58,000 nucleotides of DNA from Adiantum capillus-veneris (GCA_014529385.2 CM043968.1:26033513-26091512); one strand, 5' to 3'. Numbered from the stretch's first letter, positions 32,443 through 45,465 are shown. The notes: generated by a model not told the origin, from the sequence alone. Numbers and translations are program-made.

Positions 32443-34107
32443 ATTCCAAGGGGAATTTAAACACAAATTAAAATTGGATGTTTTATTTTGCCATCTCGAT
32501 CAGGGTTTGGCCACCCGTGTCCTTTAAATTTGTCGGGTTTTTTTGGGCATTTTATTGTATTTTTTGGAGGCTAGCTCATGTCTTCAATTGTTAGAAACAG
32601 GCAAAATACCCCAAAATGGATAAAATGCCTGTCAAAAAGCAACCCTGATCCCAATGCCTCTTTGTTTTCTACATTTGTTGGCATCTTCATGGGTCATGTT
32701 CATATGAGATGAAAACAAGGCGAGGAGGCAGAAGGCCTACTAAGTTAAGGGGAGGATGGGATTTATGGAAGTAAGTTTAATTGAGTGCCTATTATCACAT
32801 GGAATTTTTATTGTGTTTTAATCTAAAATCATGGTATCCTTTGTATGCACATAATCACAAATGGTTTATATGTTTAAAAAGGTGAAGAGTCACGAAGGCA
32901 TGCTAAGTTAGGGGGGGAATGAGATATGTGGAAAGTAAGTTTAAATGAGGGCCTCACATGAAATTTTTGTCGTGTTTTAATGTAGAATTATAGTATCCAT
33001 TCTACATACATAATTTCATATGGTATATTAGGAAAGGCTCCAATTAAATAACAAGGTGAAAGATGCACATTGCACATTGTCGTGTCTTCGGATCATGACA
33101 CTTCTGTTGCAAGCTAGATTCACAAGAGCTGGCTACAAAGAACTTGCACTTTCTTTCATCTCTCTCTTTAAACTAAGGGACGGAGGTAACTCTATAAAAT
33201 TTACTCTACATGATTTTGACGTCCAATGAGTTATAGTGTAGCGATAGTTGTTGAGCACATAGCCGTTCGATTAAGTTCCATCACATCAATCCACGTTTTG
33301 TGTTGAAAAGTGGATGGTAGGACTACTGTTTTGGGGGGTCTTGTTAATTTTTTTGTGAGTCCATGAAAATTGGATGGTGTATCATATAGAAAATGCTGAA
33401 AATGATGAAGGTATGTCCTTTCGTGCCGTGTCACTGAACTTGGCAAGTTAATTTTCAGCTCCCCGCTCCCCTTTTCTTTTGGTGGTATGGTTTTTGGGGA
33501 TGAAAGAACATGGAAAGCAAGAGATTTATGTGCGTTTGATTATTTGTAGCTAAGCTTTCAAATCACAGTGAATGCAGCCCAAGCAAAGCTTGGACCATTG
33601 GAATTGAAGAATTTCAAGGCCACTGGGTTTTTAGGCAAGGTGAACAACAAGCAAGTAAGTAGTAATTAGCACCGCCCAATATAATCAAACATGATGCAAT
33701 TGTTGCATTGTTTGCCAGAGAATAGAAGAGAAAATTTGGCATTTTATAACGGGCTGAATTGTAGTGTTTCTTTTAAAAATTACAACATGATTGTCTCGTT
33801 ATTCAAACTGTTGCAGGGCACCGGTTGCTTGGATGACATTGACTTCTCTGAGCTGGATGGGCCAGACGAAATACCATAACGCCCTCTTGATCTTGCCTTT
33901 ATCAATGTACTCTGAAGGACCCAATGCATTATGTTACATGTGTGGACACGATGCTGAATCTTTTGGGGTTACACTCATGTCAACCTTGCATGTTGGGTAA
34001 TCTGTATAATAGGCTGTGTTTTTTATTCTTTTGATGTCATGCATCCATACCTTCTGTACCAGATATTGCCTTTATTTATGGAATCGTGCGTCTCTGTGCT
34101 CCATTTA
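32443..34107 (+). repeat. Array unit 7
   Basis: Exons lie at 33,562-33,654 and 33,817-33,879. The exon-a acceptor is mutated (TTTCAA instead of TTTCAG). Exon b has Arg-to-Cys (GTGCLDD). This unit returns to the 'GTGTCC', 'CTAAGTTAGG' and 'TTTAATTGAG' variants of unit 1. Confidence 0.95.
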
Positions 34108-35772
34108 ATTCCAAGGGGAATTTAAACACAAATTAAAACTGGATGTTTTATTTTGCCATCTCGATCAGGGTTTGGCCACCCGTGTCCTTTAAATTTGTCG
34201 GGTTTTTTTGGGCATTTTAGTGTATTTTTTGGAGGCTAGCTCATGTCTTCAATTTTTAGAAACAAGCAAAATACCCCAAAATGGATAAAATGCCTGTCAA
34301 AAAGCAACCCTGATCCCAATGCCTCTTTGTTTTCTACATTTGTTGGCATCTTCATGGGTCATGTTCACATGAGATGAAAACAAGGCGAGGAGGCAGAAGG
34401 CCTACTAAGTTAAGGGGAGGATGAGATTTGTGGAAGTAAGTTTAATTGAGTGCCTATTATCACATGGAATTTTTATTGTGTTTTAATATAAAATCATGGT
34501 ATCCTTTGTATGCACATAATCACAAATGGTTTATATGTTTAAAAAGGTGAAGAGTCACGAAGGCATGCTATGTTAGGGGGGGAATGAGATATGTGGAAAG
34601 TAAGTTTAAATGAGTGCCTCACATGAAATTTTTGTCGTGTTTTAATGTAGAATTATAGTATCCATTCTACATACATAATTTCATATGGTATATTAGGAAA
34701 GGCTCCAATTAAATAACAAGGTGAAAGATGCACATTGCACATTGTTGTGTCTTCGGATCATGACACTTCTGTTGCAAGCTAAATTCACAAGAGCTGGCTA
34801 CAAAGAACTTGCACTTTCTTTCATCTCTCTCTTTAAACTAAGGGACGGAGGTAACTCTATAAAATTTATTCTACATGATTTTGACGTCCAATGAGTTATA
34901 GTGTAGCGATAGTTGTTGAGCACATAGCCGTTCGATTAAGTTCCATCACATCAATCCACGTTTTGTGTTGAAAAGTGGATGGTAGGACTACTCTTTTGGG
35001 GGGTCTTGTTAATTTTTTTGTGAGTCCATGAAAATTGGATGGTGTATCATATAGAAAATGCTGAAAATGATGAAGGTATGTCCTTTCGTGCCGTGTCACT
35101 GAACTTGGCAAGTTAATTTTCAGCTCCCCGCTCCCCTTTTCTTTTGGTGGTATGGTTTTTGGGGATGAAAGAACATGGAAAGCAAGAGATTTATGTGCGT
35201 TTGATTATTTGTAGCTAAGCTTTCAGATCACAGTGAATGCAGCCCAAGCAAAGCTTGGACCATTGGAATTGAAGAATTTCAAGGCCACTGGGTTTTTAGG
35301 CAAGGTGAACAACAAGCAAGTAAGTAGTAATTAGCACCGCCCAATATAATCAAACATGATGCAATTGTTGCATTGTTTGCCAGAGAATAGAAGAGAAAAT
35401 TTGGCATTTTATAACGGGCTGAATTGTAGTGTTTCTTTTAAAAATTACAACATGATTGTCTCGTTATTCAAACTGTTGCAGGGCACCGATCGCTTGGATG
35501 ACATTGACTTCTCTGAGCTGGATGGGCCAGACGAAATACCATAACTCCCTCTTGATCTTGCCTTTATCAATGTACTCTGAAGGACCCAATGCATTATGTT
35601 ACATGTGCAGACACGACGCTGAATCTTTTGGGGTTACACTCATGTCAACCTTGCATGTTGGGTAATCTGTATAATAGGCTGTGTTTTTTATTCTTTTGAT
35701 GTCATGCATCCATACCTGCTGTACCAGATATTGCCTTTATTTATGGAATCGTGCGTCTCTGTGCTCCATTTA
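34108..35772 (+). repeat. Array unit 8
   Basis: Exons lie at 35,227-35,319 and 35,482-35,544. Exon b has Gly-to-Asp (GTDRLDD). This is the last complete unit. Confidence 0.95.
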
Positions 35773-36518
35773 ATTCCAAGGGGAATTTAAACACAAATTA
35801 AAATTGGATGTTTTATTTTGCCATCTCGATCAGGGTTTGGCCACCCGTGTCCTTCAAATTTGTCGGGTTTTTTGGGCATTTTAGTGTATTTTTTGGAGGC
35901 TAGCTCATGTCTTCAATTGTTAGAAACAAGCAAAATACCCCAAAATGGATAAAATGCCTGTCAAAAAGCAACCCTGATCCCAATGCCTCTTTGTTTTCTA
36001 CATTTGTTGGCATCTTCATGGGTCATTTTCACATGAGATGAAAACAAGGTGAGGAGGCAGAAGGCCTACTAAGTTAAGGGGAGGATGAGATTTATGGAAG
36101 TAAGTTTAATTGAGTGCCTATTATCACATGGAATTTTTATTGTGTTTTAATATAAAATCATGGTATCCTTTGTATGCACATAATCACAAATGGTTTATAT
36201 GTTTAAAAAGGTGAAGAGTCACGAAGGCATGCTAAGTTAGGGGGGGAATGAGATATGTGGAAAGTAAGTTTAAATGAGTGCCTCACATGAAATTTTTGTC
36301 GTGTTTTAATGTAGAATTATAGTATCCATTCTACATACATAATTTCATATGGTATATTAGGAAAGGCTCCAATTAAAGAACAAGGTGAAAGATGCAGGGT
36401 TTGGCCACCCGTGTCCTTCAAATTTGTCTGGTTTTTTGGGCATTTTAGTGTATTTTTTGGAGGCTAGCTCATGTCTTCAATTGTTAGAAACAGGCAAAAT
36501 ACCCCAAAATGGATAAAA
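35773..36518 (+). repeat. Array unit 9, partial and rearranged
   Basis: The unit runs normally to GAAAGATGCA (36,396). It then continues with GGGTTTGGCCACCCGTGTCC, which belongs about 570 bp earlier in the unit, and ends at GGATAAAA (36,518). Both exons are absent. This is the right border of the array. Confidence 0.93.
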
Positions 36519-38285
36519 GTAAAAAAAAAGATATTAATGCGTTCATTAAAAAGATAGATTTAGTAAATATAGAGAAAATAAAACAATTTAACAATTTATT
36601 GAAAGGAATCTTTGTGAAGTCCTTAAATAAAAGGAATTTTTACAAATGAAAATATTTAGACAAGTGAGAGTCATGGTGGCTTTTTGAAACAATAAGAAAG
36701 TAATAAAAATCATTAGGTTGAGCTTAATTGGCAATTTCAGTGTTTGGGAAAGGATTGCCTCAGCTTAGCCTTGAGCCGGTTGAAAATTGAGACTAGTCGG
36801 TTGTAAACCTTGGTAATGGGAGGAAAAATCGTTGAAATATGTGATAAAATAGTTCAAAAAATCTTGTAAATCTAAAAATTTCTACTAGTATCTCCGGTTT
36901 GCTTCTTCGCAAGGAGAGAACTTGATTGACGATTGCAGTGTTCAAGAAAGGATTGCCTCAGCTTAGCCATTAGCCGATTGAAATGGAGACTACCTGGTTG
37001 CAAACCATGGTAAAGGGAAGAAAAACTGGTGAAATATGGGAGAAAATAGTTCAAAAATCTTGCAAATTTTAAATTTATGCTAGTATTTCCGGGTCGCTTC
37101 TTTGTGGGAAGGAAGCTTAGTCGACGGCCGCTTAATAAAAGAGACTTTCTTGAATATTGATTAGAATTAAGGTATAGAATGTAAGAAAAGTCAAGCCATG
37201 TGAAGCTGTGAAATGAAATGTAAAATTGAAAAAACTCATTAATATGTGTGTGTGTGTGTGTATGTGTATCCATAGAATTTACTAGAATTATGCAAGTGAA
37301 GTTTCACTTTAACATTCTAAAACAGCAACAAGAAGAAAAACCGTTGAAATATGTGATAAAATAGTTCAAAAAATCTTGTAAATTTCAAAATTTCTACTAG
37401 TATTTCCGGTTTGCTTCTTTGCAAGGAGGGAACATGATTGACGATTGCAGTGTTCAAGAAAGGATTGCCTCAACTTAGCCTTGAGCCAGTTGAAGTGGAG
37501 ACTACCTGGTTGCACACCATGGTACATGGAAGAAAAATTGGTGAAATATTTGAGAAAATAGTTCAAAAATCCTGCAAATTTTAAATTTACGCTAGTATTT
37601 CCGGTTTGCTTCTTTGTGGGAAGGAAACTCAGTCGACGGCCGCTTAAAAAAGACATTCTTGAATATTGATTAGAATTAAGGTATAGAATGTAAGAAAAGT
37701 CAAGCCATGTGAACATGTGAAATGAAATGTGAAATAAAAAAACTCATTAATATATGTGTGTGTGTATGTGTATCCATAGAATTTACTAAAATTATGTAAG
37801 TGAAGTTTCACTTTAACATTCTAAAACAATAGAATGCAAGAAAAGACATGTCAGGATATGAAATGAAAGTGAAATAAACATTTAAGGTAAGCCTCCATCA
37901 TGCACTGAAAACAATGAAAGTCTCCCTAATCTGGCACAACACTAAGGTTTCTGTTAGAAAGCAAAAAGAATGCAAAAAAATTCAAGCCTTGTGGGATTGT
38001 GAAATGAAAGGTGAAATAAAAAGAATATATATATATATACATATATTTGTGTATGTGTGCATAGAAATTGCTGAAATTATGCAAGGTGAAGCTTCACTTT
38101 AGCATTCTTAGATAATAGAATGCAAGAAAAGACATGCCAAGATGTGAAATGAAAGTGAAATAAAAAGATCCATTTAATATTTTAAAATCAAAATAACATT
38201 TAAGGAAGTCTCAATCATCACTGAAAACATTGAAAGTATGCTTAACTCAACTCTCCTTTAAGGCTTCTTTTAGAAAGCCAAAAAA
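36519..38285. repeat. AT-rich DNA with a 512-bp tandem duplication
   Basis: The block containing GAAATATGTGATAAAATAG occurs at 36,834 and 37,346. Most of the sequence between (ACGATTGCAGTGTTCAAGAA, CGACGGCCGCTTAA, AGTCAAGCCATGTGAA) recurs at the same offset. A third, shorter relative of the ATTGCCTCAGCTTAGCC part lies near 36,750. A relative of the GTGAAATGAAA part lies near 37,995. Short ORFs here are not gene-like. Confidence 0.8.
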
Positions 38286-39862
<1,577 letters not shown>

Positions 39863-39877
39863 ACATGAATCACACAC

Positions 39878-40092
39878 CAAGGGAAGGAAGATGGAGAGAA
39901 CTCGTAGCAACCAACTAGGAAACTCATGCTTGGGTGACCCGATGCACTCGAGTGTCCAATGGCAAGAGCCCTAACAACGTAAGCACCAGGAGAGCACAAG
40001 GTGTACCTCTAGAGGTGACCCAACACGGGATTTGAACCCATGACCCGTAGGTTGCGAGGCCAAAGCCTTACCGTTAGACCAACTCTTTGGGG
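39878..40092 (-). mobile_element. tRNA-derived SINE with 15-bp target duplication
   Basis: Read on the minus strand, the head has a pol III A box (GTTGGTCTAACGG, 40,071-40,083) and a B box (GGTTCAAATCC, 40,028-40,038) at tRNA-like spacing, followed by an unrelated body of about 150 bp. The target duplication ACATGAATCACACAC lies at 39,863-39,877. Its partner is at 40,093-40,097 plus 43,139-43,148, split by the copia element. There is no poly(A) tail at the left end. The tRNA parent is not identified. The pol III boxes and target duplication together make the call good. Confidence 0.78.
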
Positions 40093-40097
40093 ACATG

Positions 40098-40325
40098 TGT
40101 TAGGTAAAGGCGGTGTGCCTCACCGTGCTTTGCCCGTGTCCGCCGGCTAGTGTCCGGCTGCCCACATTTATCTCCTTATTCTTTATACATACAAAGAATA
40201 AGGAGCTCTCACTCACATTCTCACATGGTACTCATACAATGAGATTTGGGAGCTCTACCCACATCTTGTGTCCTACTCTCTATCTCCCTCACTCTCCGCA
40301 CACGCACCGCATCCGCGCACTCACA
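40098..40325 (+). mobile_element. Copia 5' LTR
   Basis: A 228-bp LTR with TG...CA ends. It contains a perfect 11-bp stem hairpin, CCTTATTCTTT and AAAGAATAAGG around ATACATAC (40,174-40,203), kept unchanged in the 3' LTR. Confidence 0.9.
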
Positions 40326-40327
40326 AT

Positions 40328-40340
40328 TGGTATCAGAGCT
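40328..40340 (+). other. Primer-binding site of the copia element
   Basis: TGGTATCAGAGCT follows the LTR by two bases and is complementary to plant initiator tRNA-Met. Confidence 0.88.
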
Positions 40341-41530
40341 ATGGTGACCGCGGAGAGCACGACGACTTTGAGAGCTTCGAGGCGATAGCTCGCGCTCGCT
40401 CTCGGCGGTGGAGAGATTAAGAAAGCTTGGAAGCTTTGTGAGAATGCAATGGGAGCTTGTGAGCTCAATTGAGAGTGATGTATGCTCTTGTGGAAGCTTA
40501 GAAAGGAGTGTGGAAGATTGTGTGTAAGTGAAGGTGCTGCCCTAAAAACTGTGTGCGCAGTAGCACTTTTTTTAGATTCGTTTTTCTCTTTGTACAATGC
40601 AGATCTGAAAATTCTGTCTACGTTGCCCATCCGTTTTGACGTGATCTACAACTTTGCAGAAGAAATTTTTTGTAAATTCCTCACCGTTTTGCTGATATTC
40701 AGCTCAAACTGACTGTATACAGAAATTGTAGGTTTTTTGTTTTCGCATAGTGTGCGAGTTTGATGCACTTTTGGAAGCACGACAGGTGCTCGAAGTTAGG
40801 TGCATCAATTTTGAGCTGAAGATGCAATTTCAGCTTGTGCAGAGCTTGTGGTTTGAGGGTTTTTTGGTAGATTTGGGCAACGAAGTACGGAGGCGTTTAC
40901 ACACCATCGAAGCGGTCTCTTGAGAGACACGGTTTTGGAGCACACAGGTGGAGTTTCTTTCATTGGTTTTCATAGGATACTTTGGCAGTGATTTTGTGCT
41001 TGGATTCATGGTCTTTGCGGATGGTTTGCATATGGTTATGGCGCATGGTTGATGCCCATTATACATGTATTTTGGTGAGCACTTTCAAGTGCCGGTGAGC
41101 TCTCTTGAGAGCATTGTTTTCGCATTGATCAAGTTTCCGGATTGCAAATCTTTTGGCGCTTGCTTATGCGCGGTCACTCCGTTGATGTACGTTGAGTGCG
41201 GATTGCCAGTGTATGTGAAAATGTGGAGCCATTTTGGCATTTCTACTCATTGGCATTGAGTAGTGTTATGGTTTATAGTAGAGATTGTACTTGAGTTTTT
41301 TGCTCAATTTTCAGGGGAAACTCTGTCGGATTTTTCCCAAATTCTCGCCATAGTTTGTGATCGAGTGTTTACTCTCACTTTGACAGGTTTTGTCGGTTTG
41401 GACACAGTTTTGTGTTTTTGTATCCACTCTCGCAAGAGTGACGAGTTGTGTATCCTTGTTTGCTTGAGACAGTGGTTTGCTCTCGGGTGGGAGAGTTTTG
41501 TGATCTCGAGCATTGTTTGCCATAGTTTCG
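40341..41530 (+). other. Copia internal region without recognisable gag
   Basis: About 1.2 kb lies between the primer-binding site and the gag C-terminus. Reading frames are short, Cys/Phe/Leu-rich and TG-biased, with no gag-like domain. It may be an acquired or strongly diverged segment. I see no host gene in it. Confidence 0.5.
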
Positions 41531-42558
41531 GCATGGAGACGCTTCAGGTTAGAGGCGGTTCTCGTTCACGATCGTGATTGACATGTTGGCACTGCGGCCA
41601 TGATGGGCATATTAGGCGTCGTTGCTTCAGGCGTATGAGGCAACGGAAGAGGCAGATGCATGGTGCGATTGTGACAGATGCTAGAGAGTATGCATGTGAC
41701 AGGCATGTCACTTTTGAGTCTAGCTTGCCTTCAGACTACTTTGTGTCTTGGGATAGTACATTGTCTACGCGTTTTCTACTAGACGAGCATGCAATTTTCT
41801 ACTAGACGCATTTTCTACTAGACGAGCATGCAATTTTTCATGTGACACCACGTCGTGATTTGTTTTGCCCTTTCTCTAGTGGGAGACTTGGTTGTGTGCA
41901 GTTTGCTGATGGTTCAACATATGACATAGAGGGTGCTGGAGATGTATGCATGTATTTACCTAGCGGTGCATTGCTTACGCTACGAGATGTACGTTATGTA
42001 CTAGGACTCAGTCAGAGTCTCATTTCAGTGCGTCAGTTGCAGAGTAGTGGACATTGTGTACTGCTTGGAGAGCGGTCATTTCAGATGCATAGGGGATCAC
42101 TGGTGATAGCCAGAGGTGCTAGGAGTGGTCTGGTATACCCTTTGTATATTTCTGACACACGAGGTGGTGTAGTCTCTGTGTATTTGCAGCCATGTTTGGA
42201 GCGAGAGACGAGGCGTGTCTCTTTTGCAGATGTGCTACATGGAGAGCAGGTTGTGCATTTGCCTTGTGGTGATGTTCACGCAGACAGTGGTATCTCTGGG
42301 GATGCACAACTTTGTCAGTCATCAGTTGAGCCAGAGACCGATGCATTGTTCTATGATGCGTTTGATACGTTTGAGGGCGACAGTGTCCTTCAGACAGCTG
42401 TGTGTGATTGCAGTGGTGCTTATTTTTCGGTTTTGCAGTCATTCTCAGCGAACATGCCTTTGCCAGATGATGCTGACATGGTGATGCATAGCAGGTGGTT
42501 CCTGATGAGGATGCATGTGGCACTGAGGTTGCTGACAGGGATAGGTTGGCACACATAG
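41531..42558 (+). pseudogene. Copia gag end, zinc knuckle and protease/pre-integrase remnant
   Basis: METLQVRGGSRSRS (41,533-41,574) is followed by a TGA. It is then continued in frame by TCWHCGHDGHIRRRC, a CX2CX4HX4C knuckle (about 41,580-41,625). After SWDSTLSTRFLLDEHAIFY a local duplication of a CTACTAGACGAGCATGCA unit (41,779-41,837) shifts the frame. The 238-codon frame at 41,842-42,558 then resumes with TPRRDLF, ADGSTYDIEGAGDVCM, TLRDVRYVLGLSQSLISVRQL and a GLVYPLYIS segment, the usual copia protease to pre-integrase order. The protease Asp-Ser-Gly is not intact (FLLDEHA). Nothing of integrase core or RT follows. Confidence 0.8.
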
Positions 42559-42899
42559 TGCATGTTTCGTCGGCTTTCGGGTCTCTCATGTCTGACCTTT
42601 TGGTTTCGAGACCTGATCTTGCTAATACGGTTGGTGCATTGCAGTGGGAGTTGTCACTCATGCGATGACTGACACTGGCATTGTGCATTGTGGAGCCATG
42701 CAGGTCGTCACTCGATACCTGCATCAGGAGTGTCATCGTAGCTCTAGCCGTAGTGGTATGCATGTTGCATCTACACTAGAGCGGTTACAGAGTGAGCCAG
42801 TGGGCATAGGTTGAGAGCCGTCTTCTCTCACCTCTTGTATATATTAGTTGTAGGCTAGTCTTCTCGCCACTTATCGGCACACAGCCTTTAGTGGGAGAA

Positions 42900-43133
42900 T
42901 GTTAGGTAAAGGTGGTGTGCCTCACCATGCTTTGCCCGTGTCCATCGGCCAGTGTTCGGCTGCCCACATTTATCTCCTTATTCTTTATACATACAAAGAA
43001 TAAGGAGCTCTCACTCACATTCTCACATGGTACTCATACAGTGAGATTTGGGAGCTCCACCCACATCCTGTGTCCTGCTCTCTGTCTCCCTCTCTCTCCT
43101 TCTCCGCACACGCACCGCATCCGTGCACTCACA
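42900..43133 (+). mobile_element. Copia 3' LTR
   Basis: A 234-bp LTR matching 40,098-40,325, with a 6-bp difference in the CTCTC tract. It is preceded by the polypurine tract and followed by ACACG. Confidence 0.9.
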
Positions 43134-43148
43134 ACACGAATCACACAC

Positions 43149-43757
43149 ATTCAATGTTTACATGTGAGTAAATATAAGCACACTCATAAGATTACACTGC
43201 ACACATGAACACATACATATGTAAGTAATATGTGTATCTGTAAACATGGCATCGTTCAATGATGCATATTAGTCATAGTATTGATTATGTTGTCCACTTT
43301 AAAAGCTTTCTTTTCATGTCCTACCTAGCATGCTGCTTTCAGTCAAAGCAAGCTAAAGCCATACGTCATATTTTCTATTCATGTCCGTTTTGGGCACCAA
43401 AAGCGTTAGAGACTAGATTTTATGGCATCATGTATTACTAACCTCTTTGCCTTTTTTTAATCATATAATAGAAATGGAAACACAATAACATTCCTATTTA
43501 TGCATATCATATCATTCTTGCATAATGAACCACGTGACCCACTTCAAGGAATTGAGAGGAAACCTTTCAACTTTAGGTATCTTTGTTACCATAAACATTG
43601 AAATATGCTACCTATCTAAGATACCAACAATTGCAAATTTGCTTTTGACAAATCAACCTTTTATATTCATATTTATTGCCTATTAATACAAGATTGAGGA
43701 ACCATCTCAGAGCATCAATCTTCTACAACACGAGGGCATCCTTGGGCCTCCCATATC

Positions 43758-43821
<64 letters not shown>

Positions 43822-45320
43822 ATTTTAGTGTCTCAAAGAGGCCAATGTGGCATATGGAACCTAACAACCATCCAATGAAAATGTGTCACTCATATCAGGG
43901 GAACATAAAAACTGGTCTAAAGCTAAATACCTTATATAAGTATTAGTCTCAAAGTACATCCATAATTCAAAATATACAAGATAGAAAATCTATCTCTTAG
44001 TGTATATGAAGATGGATATTGGAAAATTGACTTGTCTTGGAAGCTCTAGTATGTCTCCGATGCAGGCATTTGGGTGTTCTCTAGGTGACCGTGGGTGTTT
44101 CACCCATGTGGTGTTGTCAACCATGAAATTGCTAAAAGATGAAGCCTCTTCATGATAATATTAGTATCAACACCCTAGCTAAACTAGCTTATGTGTCCCT
44201 TTGACGTGGAGTGCCTAAGGAGGTAAAAGAAGGGGAAGGACCTAGGGGAGACTAGATGTAAGAGGAGTCACAGATGTAGAAACACTCATGGGGGTTGTGG
44301 CTGTAGACAGCGGACCAACGAGGATCGTGCCCTAACTTTGCCAATAAGTGATGGCCCCATGTGCTGTTGCTTGGGGGTGGCATCCCCGTCGGATGAGACT
44401 TTAGATGTTGGTATGCATAGATGCCAACTTGGTTTTAGTTTGCATGGATTTATTGTGGATAATTTGCCACCCCTTTGATACTCTTTAGATGCACCATCGC
44501 TTGTATTCATATGCTCTAAACTCATTAGATAAGACCTCACTTGGATTGAAAGGAGAGAACTTGGGTAACTGATCCTCATGGGGTGAGGAAGAAGATGTAC
44601 TTTGGTACCTCCAAAGCAATGGATAAGCTAGCTAAATGACTTAGAGGTGGAAACAGAGGACCTTTACATGTGTTAATGCCCTATGTATTGCATATCATTG
44701 TCTCTTCTGAGAGGGCTTTGTGCCTCTTTATAGGGAGATGGATCACATTGATTAGAAATGCCTAAGGCTTTTCTTGCTAGAGTTACACAAACACATATAT
44801 GCTCTAACAGAGTTCCCATCTAGAAGTAACATATTTGAGCCATAGCAACACCCCTAAACTCCCTCATCCCTCTCACATATTGAATCGATGATATATTTAT
44901 CATTGCCCTAGACCTTTATTGAGAAGCATATAGAAGCTCCTATGAGAATCTTTATGGAGAAGAAGATTGATGCCATGGTGATGGCCTACTTGAGATCCAC
45001 TTGTTGGAGATATGCACTTGTTTGTTGGCATTACCTTTCAGCAAAAAGGGAGGGTAAATGCTTAGGGAGTTTCAACTCATGTACAATGGAGCACCCTTCA
45101 ATTTTTGGAAGGTATGTTTAATTTTTTTCCTCTTTAATCTATAGTCTTTCTTCTTCTTCTTCTCTCTCTCTCTGTGTGTGTGTGTGTGTTGGAGTGAAAG
45201 GCAGTGCCAACGTTTGTGTGTTGTTTGAACTTTTAGCAGTTTTTACACATTTCTGTAAAATTTTGGTCTCTAATTAAAGACCTTCTGCATAATTTAAATA
45301 AACATTTCATTTCATTTCGC

Positions 45321-45355
<35 letters not shown>

Positions 45356-45389
45356 AAAAAGAGGAAAATGGTATAACCTTTCTATCACC
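43149..45389. other. Unassigned intergenic DNA upstream of CPP1
   Basis: Apart from the microsatellite at 43,759-43,820 and short CT/GT tracts at about 45,150-45,190 and 45,326-45,352, I see no supportable feature. Frames such as 44,286-44,579 minus have no recognisable motif. Confidence 0.5.
43759..43820. repeat. Compound (GT)n(GA)n microsatellite
   Basis: A GT tract (about 20 bp) is followed by a GA tract (about 42 bp). Confidence 0.96.
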
Positions 45390-45465
45390 CAAGTGTGGTA
45401 GATTGGTTATGCCATTTCCCTCTTGAATAACATGTCTTGAGTTCAACTCTCCTCGTCGGCGGATA
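45390..45465 (+). mobile_element. Possible tRNA-like SINE head
   Basis: TGGTAGATTGG (45,396-45,406) resembles a pol III A box and GAGTTCAACTC (45,439-45,449) a B box, with about 32 bp between them. No target duplication was found. The match could be chance. Confidence 0.3.

Larger units (their letters stand above)
22456..36518. repeat. Tandem array of a 1,664-1,666 bp unit (8 full copies plus partial)
   Basis: The anchor ATTCCAAGGGGAATTTAAAC recurs at 22,456, 24,120, 25,784, 27,450, 29,114, 30,779 (variant), 32,443, 34,108 and 35,773. Spacings are 1,664, 1,664, 1,666, 1,664, 1,665, 1,664, 1,665 and 1,665. Copies differ by scattered substitutions and 1-3 bp indels only. The ninth copy stops at 36,396 and jumps back to a second piece of the same unit (36,397-36,518). 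Each unit contains an apparent two-exon gene end, an internal roughly 150-bp duplication and AT-rich DNA. There are no LTRs or transposon ORFs within the unit. Confidence 0.97.
40098..43133 (+). mobile_element. Non-autonomous Ty1/copia element with both LTRs
   Basis: 5' LTR 40,098-40,325 and 3' LTR 42,900-43,133 both run TGTTAGG...CTCACA and differ at about a dozen sites, mostly transitions. The primer-binding site is TGGTATCAGAGCT (40,328-40,340) and the polypurine tract TAGTGGGAGAA (42,889-42,899). Target duplication is ACATG (40,093-40,097) against ACACG (43,134-43,138), one mismatch. Internal coding is limited to the end of gag, a zinc knuckle and a protease/pre-integrase segment. Integrase, RT and RNase H are absent, so the element cannot move by itself. 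Confidence 0.9.

Noticed and set aside
22456-36518. CRISPR or centromeric satellite
   Set aside because: Units are 1.66 kb with exons and there are no short repeats with spacers. The unit is far longer than typical plant centromere satellites. A centromeric role cannot be tested here.
40021-40090. Functional tRNA gene
   Set aside because: The pol III boxes are present, but the sequence continues into a SINE body with a target duplication, and no complete acceptor stem pairing is visible.
41263-41577. 104-codon hydrophobic ORF as a membrane protein
   Set aside because: It runs in frame into the copia gag end and knuckle, lies inside an LTR element, and has TG-biased composition. Only its last residues are gag-like.
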